From positions 1-11,203 of the forward strand of contig DATIKW010000015.1 of assembly GCA_035477115.1 (NCBI GenBank): DNA of 11,203 nt. The letters are read 5' to 3'. Origin of the DNA: UBA995 sp035477115 (GTDB lineage: Bacteria; Bacillota; Sulfobacillia; UBA995). Position 1 is the stretch's first letter, and every line of letters begins with the position of its first letter. The notes under the pieces were generated by a model. It did no database searches and was not told the origin of the DNA. It worked only from the letters and a program-made list of their open reading frames with translations. The position numbers and the translations under genes are program-made. Positions 1-6,142 of this stretch are shown here, one piece after another.

Positions 1-614
1 GCCCGGACGATCTCCTTGATCTTCATCAGCCGGCTGATGTTCGATCGTTCCATCTCGCTGAGGCGCATGGTTATCTCTCGGACCGCCGCCTGGAGTTGCG
101 GGATCAACACATGTTCCAGCGCGTTGACCCGCCGCCGGGTCTTCTCGATCTCCTCGGCCAGCAGTTCCACGGCCCGCTCCGCCTCGGCCAACCTGACCAG
201 CGCCGGGAAGATCCGGGCCGCGTCGCGGATGGCCACGTCAAGCTCCGGGGCGGTATAGCCCGGCCCGTAAGGGTGAAGGTTCCCTTCGGTCTGCACCTCG
301 AGGTGCGGCACGAGCACGCTCATGACGTTGCGCACCTCACAGGCAGCCGAGGTCCGCGCCTCGGGCACCGACACCGCCGTGGCGAGCGCCCCGGGGTCCA
401 TGGCCGCCCGGGCAAAGTCCAGTTCCCGGTAAGCCGACGCCAGGCGCGCCTCTACCTCCGGCCGCAGGCCGCGCGTCTCGCGGACTCTAGCCAGGAACAC
501 CTTCATGAGTTCGTCCCGCTTGTCCTTGAGGAGCTTGTGGCCGCGCCGGGCCATCTTCAAGCGGCCCTTGAGCTTCAGCAGTTCCATCCGGGTGGCGTTG
601 GTCCTGGCAAGCAT
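1..614 (-). CDS. atpD: V/A-type ATPase subunit D (central rotor shaft), 3' end cut by the window edge
   Basis: Subunit D is the long coiled-coil shaft that turns inside the A3B3 head and, with F, passes torque to the C subunit and the K ring. I translated 204 residues from the ATG at 614-612 to the window edge with no stop. The family usually has about 200 to 225 residues, so only a short C-terminal tail is missing. Hallmarks are an N-terminal helix starting MLARTNATRMELLKLKGRL, the conserved GHKLLKDKRDELM segment (residues about 25-37), and a C-terminal helix with TRRRVNALEHVLIP, the signature of V-type D. The start lies 6 nt after the stop of B. A GGAGG that overlaps the end of B, with AAGGGG closer in, can serve as ribosome binding site. 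It is the last ATPase gene visible. The symbol follows bacterial V-type usage (also ntpD) and must not be confused with F-type atpD. Confidence 0.96.
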   Translation of the reverse strand, partial: MLARTNATRMELLKLKGRLKMARRGHKLLKDKRDELMKVFLARVRETRGLRPEVEARLASAYRELDFARAAMDPGALATAVSVPEARTSAACEVRNVMSVLVPHLEVQTEGNLHPYGPGYTAPELDVAIRDAARIFPALVRLAEAERAVELLAEEIEKTRRRVNALEHVLIPQLQAAVREITMRLSEMERSNISRLMKIKEIVR

Positions 615-620
615 GTCCCC

Positions 621-2000
621 TTATCCTCCGGCCGACGGAAGGTAGCGGGCCAGGTGGCGGTCGGATACGCGCTTGAGTTCAGTTCGAGGCAGGATGGCCA
701 TGAGCCGCCAGCCGATGTCCAAGGTGGTCTCGATGGTGCGGTCCTCATCGTCACCCTGGCGCACGAACTGCTGCTCGAAAGCATCGGCGAACCGCAAGAA
801 CTCCCGGTCCACGGGGGTGAGGGCGGCCTCACCCAGCACCACCGCCAGTTCCCGGGCTTCCTTGCCGCGGTCGTAAGCGGCTGAGAGCTGGTTGAGGACG
901 TCGGCATGGTCCTCCCGGGTCTTGTCCGGGCCAATTCCCTTGTCCTTCAACCGGGACAGCGACTGGGACACGTTGATCGGCGGGTAAATGCCCCGATTGT
1001 GCAACTCGCGGCTGAGGATGATCTGCCCCTCGGTTATGTACCCCGTCAGGTCGGGTATGGGATGGGTCTTGTCGTCTTCGGGCATGGTCAGGATGGGCAT
1101 CTGGGTGATGGATCCGGGCTTGCCGCGGATCCGCCCCGCCCGCTCGTAGATCAGGGCCAGGTCGGTGTACATGTAGCCGGGATAGCCTCGCCGCCCGGGG
1201 ACTTCCTTCCGAGCCGCCGACACCTCCCGCAACGCCTCGCAGTAGTTGGTCATGTCGGTGAGGATGACCAGCACGTGCATGCCGCGGGTGAAGGCCAGGT
1301 ACTCGGCAGTGGTCAGCGCCATGCGCGGGGTGGCCAGGCGCTCGATGACCGGGTCGTCGGCGAGGTTGATGAACAGCACCGCGCGTTCCACGGCGCCGGT
1401 CCGGCGGAAGTCGGCCGTGAAGTGCTCCGCTTCCTCGAAGGTGATGCCCATGGCGGCAAAGACGACCGCGAACTGCTCGTGGCCGCTGCGCACCCGTGCC
1501 TGACGGGCAATCTGGGCGGCAATCTCGGGATGGGGCAGCCCCGCCCCCGAGAAGATGGGCAGCTTCTGGCCCCGGACCAGCGGGTTCATGCAGTCGATGG
1601 CCGATATGCCCGTCTGGATGAACTCCGAGGGGTACGCCCGAGCGGTGGGATTGAGGGGATTGCCGTTGATGTCCAGGCGCACGTCGGGGATGATGGGCGG
1701 GCCGCCGTCCTCCGGCCGGCCCAGACCATCGAACACCCGTCCCAGCATATCGCCGGACACGCCCAACTCGATGACCTTACCGAGGAAACGGGCGCGAGCG
1801 GACGCGAGTTCGATCCCCGCCGTACCCTCGAAGAGCTGGACCAGGGCCCGTCCCTCGGCGGCTTCGAGCACCTTGCCCCGACGCACGTCGCCTCCGGATA
1901 ACTCTACTTCCACCAGTTCATCGTACTTGACCTGGTCGACCTGCTCCACCACGACCAGGGGGCCGTAAACGTCGCTGATCGTCCGGTACTCCTTCAACAA
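621..2000 (-). CDS. atpB: V/A-type ATPase subunit B (non-catalytic nucleotide-binding subunit)
   Basis: Subunit B alternates with A in the A3B3 head. It does not hydrolyse ATP itself but supplies the arginine finger to the catalytic site. The 459-residue product matches the family length. It has the N-terminal beta barrel (MLKEYRTISDVYGPLVVVE), a degenerate P-loop SGAGLPHPE (residues 151-159, no GKT), the GRRGYPGYMYTDLA segment, and SLSRLKDKGIG with the probable arginine finger at R350. The start is TTG at 2000-1998. It is chosen because GGAGGG lies 7 nt upstream and because MLKEYRT is the usual family N-terminus. An adjacent second TTG would also be in frame. The gene starts 13 nt after the end of A and ends 6 nt before D. 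Most homologues read SGSGLPHNE, so the proline before the glutamate is unusual, though the site is not catalytic. V-type atpB/ntpB is meant here, not the F-type a subunit. Confidence 0.97.
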   Translation of the reverse strand: MLKEYRTISDVYGPLVVVEQVDQVKYDELVEVELSGGDVRRGKVLEAAEGRALVQLFEGTAGIELASARARFLGKVIELGVSGDMLGRVFDGLGRPEDGGPPIIPDVRLDINGNPLNPTARAYPSEFIQTGISAIDCMNPLVRGQKLPIFSGAGLPHPEIAAQIARQARVRSGHEQFAVVFAAMGITFEEAEHFTADFRRTGAVERAVLFINLADDPVIERLATPRMALTTAEYLAFTRGMHVLVILTDMTNYCEALREVSAARKEVPGRRGYPGYMYTDLALIYERAGRIRGKPGSITQMPILTMPEDDKTHPIPDLTGYITEGQIILSRELHNRGIYPPINVSQSLSRLKDKGIGPDKTREDHADVLNQLSAAYDRGKEARELAVVLGEAALTPVDREFLRFADAFEQQFVRQGDDEDRTIETTLDIGWRLMAILPRTELKRVSDRHLARYLPSAGG

Positions 2001-2007
2001 GGCGGTT

Positions 2008-2013
2008 CCCTCC
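2008..2013 (-). promoter_or_regulatory. Ribosome binding site supporting the TTG start of subunit B
   Basis: GGAGGG lies directly after the TGA of subunit A and 7 nt before TTG at 2000. No ATG or GTG lies close enough in this frame to use it, so it supports the rare TTG start. Confidence 0.75.
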
Positions 2014-3771
2014 TCAACCCTTGCCCCGAACGCCCGCTATGGCGGCGGCAACTCCCGCCGCCAGGGCGTCAAGGCTACCCCGCTCATCCTCAGGGATGAA
2101 GCGGGCACGGGCTATCTGTTCCCGGATCGGTAGTTCCAGCAACGCTTCCAGCGACGCGCCCGCATCGAGCGCCCGCATGGCCTGATCGTGAAAACCCAGG
2201 ATGACGGAAAGCAGCTTCACCTGCTTGGGTATCGAGCAGTAGCTGTCAATCTCGTGAAACGCGCTCTGGTACAGGAAGTCTTCACGGAGGGACTTCGCCG
2301 TCTCCAGCGTGAGCCGTTGCCGCGGCGACAGGGCGTCGACGCCCACCAGCCGTACGATCTCCTGAAGCTCGGCTTCTTCCTGGAGGATGGCCAGGGCGCG
2401 GGTGCGATTGGCCGCGAACCCGGGCCCGTAGTTGTCGCGATAATAGGGATCGAGCCGCGAAGTGTACAGGGAGTAGCTGAGCAGCCAGTTGATCGCCGGG
2501 AAGTGCTTGCGCTGGGCCAGCCGGTCATCGAGCCCCCAGAACACCTTGACGATCCGGAGCGTGGCCTGGGTCACCGGTTCCGACAGGTCGCCTCCGGGAG
2601 GACTGACCGCGCCGACGATGCTCAGCGACCCGTTCCGGGCGGGATCGCCCAGACACACCACCCGTCCCGACCGCTCGTAGAAGGCGGCCGCCCGGGAGGC
2701 GAGATAGGCGGGATAGCCTTCCTCGCCGGGCATCTCCTCCAGCCGCCCGGATATCTCCCGTAACGCCTCCGCCCAGCGGGAAGTGCTGTCCGCCATGACC
2801 GCCACATCGTACCCCATGTCCCGGTAATACTCGGCGATGGTGATGCCGGTGTAGATCGATGCCTCCCGGGCCGCCACCGGCATGTTGGAGGTGTTGGCCA
2901 CCAGCACCGTCCGCTCCATCAGCGGGCGCCCGCTGCGCGGATCCCGCAACTCGGGGAACTCGAGCAACACATCGGTCATCTCGTTGCCGCGCTCGCCGCA
3001 ACCGATGAAGACGATGATGTCCGTATCCGCCCACTTCGACAACTGATGCTGGACCACCGTCTTGCCGCTGCCGAACGGACCGGGTATGCAGGCCGTCCCC
3101 CCCTTGGCGATGGGGAAGAAAGTGTCGATGACCCGCTGGCCCGTGGTGAGCGGCACCACCGGCGGGAGCTTGCGGGCCACCGGCCGCGCCCGCCGTACCG
3201 GCCAGCGCTGCAGCATGCTCACCGTCTCGCTCCGGCCGGCGATGTCCAGGATGACCACGGGTTCTTCAATGGTGAAGGATCCGGACCGGACCTCGTCCAC
3301 CACCGCCTGCCGGACGTGCGGCGGGACCATCACCCGGTGCTGCACCAGGGGCGTCTCCTGTACGGTGCCCAGCAGGTCGCCGGCAGTCACCGTGCGCCCC
3401 TTGACTACCGCCGGGACGAACTCCCAGCGGCGCTGCCGATCCAGGCCGGGTACGTTGACGCCGCGGACCACGTACTCCCCCGCCTGAGCGGCAATCGCAT
3501 CGAGCGGCCGCTGAATGCCGTCGTATATCGACCGGATCAGACCCGGACCCAGTTCCACGGACAGCGGACTGTCGGTAGTGACCACTATCTCGCCCGGACC
3601 CAGACCCGATGTCTCTTCGTACACCTGGATGGAAGCGCGGTCCCGACGCAGTTCGATGATTTCCCCGATGAGGCCCTGTTCGCCTACCCGAACCACGTCA
3701 TACATCTTCGCGCCGGGGATGCCCTCCGCCACGACCAGCGGTCCGGCTACCTTGACCACTCTGCCCTTCAT
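2014..3771 (-). CDS. atpA: V/A-type ATPase catalytic subunit A
   Basis: Subunit A is the catalytic subunit of the soluble head and interconverts ATP and ADP plus phosphate. The 585 residues match the family. In order I see the N-terminal barrel (MKGRVVKVAGPLVVAEG), the bulge or non-homologous region special to V/A-type A subunits (about 115-190, with WEFVP and GDLLGTVQET), the P-loop GPFGSGKT (231-238), GCGERGNEM (257-265) with the catalytic glutamate at about E260, MADSTSRWAEALREISGRLEEMPGEEGYP (about 326-354, split here only by description), and a helical C-terminus. These features separate it from F-type beta. The ATG at 3771 overlaps the TGA of F by four bases (ATGA), and GAGG lies 7 nt upstream, which points to translational coupling. 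B follows after 13 nt. No key residue is missing. Confidence 0.98.
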   Translation of the reverse strand: MKGRVVKVAGPLVVAEGIPGAKMYDVVRVGEQGLIGEIIELRRDRASIQVYEETSGLGPGEIVVTTDSPLSVELGPGLIRSIYDGIQRPLDAIAAQAGEYVVRGVNVPGLDRQRRWEFVPAVVKGRTVTAGDLLGTVQETPLVQHRVMVPPHVRQAVVDEVRSGSFTIEEPVVILDIAGRSETVSMLQRWPVRRARPVARKLPPVVPLTTGQRVIDTFFPIAKGGTACIPGPFGSGKTVVQHQLSKWADTDIIVFIGCGERGNEMTDVLLEFPELRDPRSGRPLMERTVLVANTSNMPVAAREASIYTGITIAEYYRDMGYDVAVMADSTSRWAEALREISGRLEEMPGEEGYPAYLASRAAAFYERSGRVVCLGDPARNGSLSIVGAVSPPGGDLSEPVTQATLRIVKVFWGLDDRLAQRKHFPAINWLLSYSLYTSRLDPYYRDNYGPGFAANRTRALAILQEEAELQEIVRLVGVDALSPRQRLTLETAKSLREDFLYQSAFHEIDSYCSIPKQVKLLSVILGFHDQAMRALDAGASLEALLELPIREQIARARFIPEDERGSLDALAAGVAAAIAGVRGKG

Positions 3772-4097
3772 GAAACATCCTCACCCTTGAAAAGAATGTC
3801 CGCACCCACCGCCCGTTCCACCAGCTTCCGGATGGCCTGGATGGTAGTGCCCCGACTGCCCCCGACCCCGGGCACCAGGCTGAGCACCGGCGACGGCCGC
3901 CGCTTGGCCCGCTCGACCTCCGGGGCTATGTCCCGGGCGACGTCCTCCTCCAGCAACACGAGCGCATGCTCCCCCCGGCACATCCGCTCAAGGGCAGCAG
4001 CAGCGGCCCCCGCGTCGCCGACCTCGGCGACATCGATGCCGAGCGGCCGGAAGAGCGGAGCCGTGTGGGGAGTACCGATGAAACCCACTCTAGACAT
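3768..4097 (-). CDS. atpF: V/A-type ATPase subunit F (rotor shaft)
   Basis: Subunit F is a small Rossmann-like protein that binds D in the central shaft and can modulate ATP hydrolysis. The product has 109 residues, in the usual range of about 100 to 110. It begins MSRVGFIGTPHTAPLFRPLGID, close to the family pattern of a short strand, a glycine turn and a GI(D/E) segment. It continues with alternating strands and helices (ALVLLEEDVA at about 45-54, then SPVLSLVPG), and ends with a helix IQAIRKLVERAVGADIL, the usual V-type F tail. The gene overlaps the end of C by 8 nt and its own stop overlaps the start of A by 4 nt. A GGAGGAGG lies 14 nt upstream, rather far, with a GAGAG closer. Position between C and A is the standard order in bacterial clusters. 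Confidence 0.94.
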   Translation of the reverse strand: MSRVGFIGTPHTAPLFRPLGIDVAEVGDAGAAAAALERMCRGEHALVLLEEDVARDIAPEVERAKRRPSPVLSLVPGVGGSRGTTIQAIRKLVERAVGADILFKGEDVS

Positions 4098-4959
4098 AGG
4101 CTTCTCTCAGCCTCCTCCGGATGGCCTGCCCGCCCATACCTCGGGCAACTCCCAGGAAGATGAGGCGGAGATTCCGGGCTTCAATCTCCCGGCCCAGGAG
4201 GAAGCCGGTGACGACTTCGGGGCCCATGGCCAGACGCCGGGCGCTGCGGGCGAAGGCGATGAGGGCGTCGTCCATGGCCTTGCCGAGGGTTGGCATGGCG
4301 CCTTCCCGGGCGGCCTCCTCGGCCGCTCGTGCCGCCCCCCGTTCGAGCGGGGTACCGGCGAACAGCCGCGGCAACTGCTCCCAGGGTTCGCCTGCCGCCC
4401 GCAGGAAGAGTTCCGGCTCCCGCTTGCCCGGCACCAGGCGGCGGTCGAGCGATTGGCCCGCCTGGCCCAGCAGCTTTGCCCGGGCCATAGCCTCGAAGTT
4501 GGCGACATCTCCCCACAGGCCGACCAAGTCCTCGAAAAAGGCGGTGCCGATCGCACCCGCGGCCCGCCCCATGCGGCGAAATCGTTCCTGGTGAAGCTGC
4601 TCGTCCAGTTCGTGCGGGCTGCCCGGCTGGCCGCCAGGATCCCCTTGGCGTATTCGCGTGGCTTCCGCTCCCAGCCACCGCCCCAGCGCGACCACGTCCA
4701 CCGGCGCGGGATGGGGGCTCAAGCTTCGGACCTCCTGGTATACGCCGAGCAGGACTGCCTCCACGACGCCGGCCGGTTCCTCCGCCTCGCTCACCTGCCG
4801 GTAATCGGTTTCGGCGAGCAGCCGGCAGGCCGCGGGCAAGGACGGGGCATCGGCAAGCCGCTCGAGGACCGCCGGGCCAAGCATGCGGGCCTCCATCGCG
4901 CGAATGCGGCCGCTCAGGTGGGCGTAGTCCGTATCAGTCGCCGGATGCATCCAGTCCAA
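4090..4959 (-). CDS. atpC: V/A-type ATPase subunit C (socket between shaft and rotor ring; AC39/d family)
   Basis: This helical, funnel-shaped subunit sits on top of the K ring and receives the D/F shaft, as the eukaryotic d (AC39) subunit does. The product has 289 residues, somewhat shorter than the 320 to 350 common in the family. The N-terminal DYAHLSGRIRAMEARML (about residues 11-27) and the C-terminal NLRLIFLGVARGMGG followed by IRRRLREAYV match the conserved ends, so the difference is internal or N-terminal and the gene is not cut off. The start is taken as TTG at 4959, which has GGAGAGGG about 10 nt upstream. An ATG four codons in (4950) sits much farther from that site. It begins 6 nt after E and its stop lies inside the start of F. 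Confidence 0.93.
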   Translation of the reverse strand: MDWMHPATDTDYAHLSGRIRAMEARMLGPAVLERLADAPSLPAACRLLAETDYRQVSEAEEPAGVVEAVLLGVYQEVRSLSPHPAPVDVVALGRWLGAEATRIRQGDPGGQPGSPHELDEQLHQERFRRMGRAAGAIGTAFFEDLVGLWGDVANFEAMARAKLLGQAGQSLDRRLVPGKREPELFLRAAGEPWEQLPRLFAGTPLERGAARAAEEAAREGAMPTLGKAMDDALIAFARSARRLAMGPEVVTGFLLGREIEARNLRLIFLGVARGMGGQAIRRRLREAYV

Positions 4960-4965
4960 ATGCGG

Positions 4966-5550
4966 TCATCCCTCTCCGAAGAGCACGCGGGCTACCTGGG
5001 GCTCCAGGTCCTCGCGTCTCTCCGCCAGGATTGCATCCAGGCTGACATTGATCTCGACCGGCCCGGTCACCAGCACGAAGCCGCCCAGCAGCGGGCGGGT
5101 CTCCTCCGAAAGCTGCAGGGAGGCGCCCGACCGCGCGTTAGCCTGGGCGACCAGCCAGGGACCCAAGCTCTGACGATCGGCAGGCGACAGGATCATCTGC
5201 CCGGTCCCTTTCGCCATCCCCGACAAGGCGCTCAGCAGTCGCTCGCGATACTCGGGACTGCGGTCGGCGGCGAGTCTCGCCCGGGCCGCCTCGAATACCT
5301 CGTCGAGCACGGCGCGCCGGGTCTGAGCCAGGATGGCCCGGGCCCGGAGGCGGCCTTCGCTGAGCACCCTTTGCCGGCCCGCCTCGGCCTCGCGATCGGC
5401 GCGATCCCGGATGGCGCGTACGAGGGCCGCCGCGCGGTCTTCCTCGCGCGCATCCAACTCCGCCATTTCCTTGCGAGCCGACTCGAACATGGCCTCCGCC
5501 TCGCGGTCCACCTGCTCGTCCAGTCTCTTCACCAGCCGCTCGATCGACAC
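4966..5550 (-). CDS. atpE: V/A-type ATPase subunit E (peripheral stalk)
   Basis: Subunit E pairs with H/G as a long heterodimeric coiled coil that holds the head against rotation. The 194-residue product has a charged helix over about residues 1-90, rich in Glu, Arg and Ala (for example KEMAELDAREEDRAAALVRA). A globular C-terminal domain follows. It ends in GGFVLVTGPVEINVSLDAI and LEPQVARVLFGEG, close to the family GGF...(I/V)E(I/V)N.S and LEP.VA..LF pattern. The start is GTG at 5550, chosen because GGGGAGG lies 7 nt upstream, directly after the K stop, and no ATG is near. It lies 16 nt after K and 6 nt before C. V-type atpE/ntpE is meant, not the F-type c subunit. Confidence 0.95.
   Translation of the reverse strand: MSIERLVKRLDEQVDREAEAMFESARKEMAELDAREEDRAAALVRAIRDRADREAEAGRQRVLSEGRLRARAILAQTRRAVLDEVFEAARARLAADRSPEYRERLLSALSGMAKGTGQMILSPADRQSLGPWLVAQANARSGASLQLSEETRPLLGGFVLVTGPVEINVSLDAILAERREDLEPQVARVLFGEG
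4970..4977 (-). promoter_or_regulatory. Ribosome binding site for subunit C, within the end of subunit E
   Basis: GGAGAGGG overlaps the last codons of E and lies about 10 nt before the TTG chosen for C. The alternative ATG at 4950 would be 19 nt away, so the site favours TTG. Moderate confidence. Confidence 0.55.
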
Positions 5551-5557
5551 CTGACGA

Positions 5558-5564
5558 CCTCCCC
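5558..5564 (-). promoter_or_regulatory. Ribosome binding site supporting the GTG start of subunit E
   Basis: GGGGAGG begins two bases after the K stop codon and is followed 7 nt later by GTG at 5550. It is a strong match to the anti-Shine-Dalgarno sequence and fixes the E start. Confidence 0.75.
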
Positions 5565-5566
5565 GG

Positions 5567-6112
5567 CTAGATCCGGATCCCGAAGATCAACAAGATGCTG
5601 ATGAGGAGGCCGATGACGGCGTAGGTTTCCACGAGTCCCGCCATGATCAGCGCCTTGCCGGACTGGTCGGGGCGCTTGGCCACCAGGTTGATGCCGGCCA
5701 CGGCTACCCGACCCTGGAAGTAAGCGGAAAGGAAGCCGGCGATTGCCGTCGGCAGACAGGCCAGGAAGAATTGCAGGCCCACGGCGATGCTCACGTCGGC
5801 TACGGTGCCGGCGAAGAAACCTAGCCGGTTCATCACCAAGAAGGCGGTGATCAAGCCATAAAAGCCCTGCGTGCCGGGAAGCGCCTGCAGGAGCAGGAGA
5901 CGGCCGAATTTGTCGGGGTCCTCGGCGGTGACGCCGGCCGCCGCCTCGGCGGCTATGCCGACGCCGAGCGCCGATCCGGTACCGGCCAGGGCCACCGCGG
6001 TGGCGGCTCCCAGGAGAGCCAATCCCACTCCGTCCGCGTGACCGGCGAAGAATACGCCCGCCACCGTCCCCAGCACGAACAGCGAAGCCAGCAGCGATAT
6101 GAAGATCTGCAT
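5567..6112 (-). CDS. atpK: V/A-type ATPase subunit K (proteolipid, rotor ring), 16-kDa double-hairpin type, probably Na+-binding
   Basis: Copies of this membrane protein form the rotor ring that carries the coupling ion past subunit I. The product has 181 residues and two hairpin repeats: GTGSALGVG in the first (44-52), FQGRVAVAG in the second (132-140). This matches the 156-residue NtpK of Enterococcus hirae rather than the 8-kDa single hairpin. The only ion-site carboxylate is E162 in VETYAV. Repeat 1 has ALPGTQGFYG (77-86) instead. From memory of the E. hirae ring, its Na+ ligands L61, T64, Q65, Q110 and E139, plus capping Y68, correspond here to L78, T81, Q82, Q133, E162 and Y85, all present. 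About 17 residues are added at the N-terminus as a hydrophobic segment (3-22), possibly a cleaved signal. GGAGGGG lies 5 nt before ATG. Na+ use is inferred. Confidence 0.96.
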   Translation of the reverse strand: MQIFISLLASLFVLGTVAGVFFAGHADGVGLALLGAATAVALAGTGSALGVGIAAEAAAGVTAEDPDKFGRLLLLQALPGTQGFYGLITAFLVMNRLGFFAGTVADVSIAVGLQFFLACLPTAIAGFLSAYFQGRVAVAGINLVAKRPDQSGKALIMAGLVETYAVIGLLISILLIFGIRI

Positions 6113-6117
6113 GCCTA

Positions 6118-6124
6118 CCCCTCC
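6118..6124 (-). promoter_or_regulatory. Strong ribosome binding site of subunit K
   Basis: GGAGGGG lies 5 nt before the ATG of K. Together with the ATG start this looks like the strongest translation signal of the cluster, in keeping with the ring needing many K copies per enzyme. Confidence 0.7.
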
Positions 6125-6142
6125 GCATCTATGGATGGCGGC

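Noticed and set aside
96..884. A 262-codon open frame on the plus strand across D and B
   Set aside because: It crosses the D/B boundary antisense to both. Its residue make-up shows no domain or ribosome site.
906..1901. A 331-codon open frame on the plus strand, opposite subunit B
   Set aside because: It is antisense to a complete, conserved gene and has no recognisable domain. It arises from the high GC at third positions.
621..3771. F-type alpha/beta subunits instead of V/A-type A/B
   Set aside because: The catalytic subunit has the V/A-type insert and GPFGSGKT. The other has the degenerate P-loop of V-type B. The neighbours C, F, D, I and K are V/A-type only.
3046..5601. An 851-codon open frame on the plus strand, opposite subunits A, F, C and E
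   Set aside because: It is antisense to four well-identified ATPase genes. It crosses their boundaries and has a low-complexity composition rich in Arg, Gly, Pro, His and Gln, as expected from GC-rich codon bias on the other strand.
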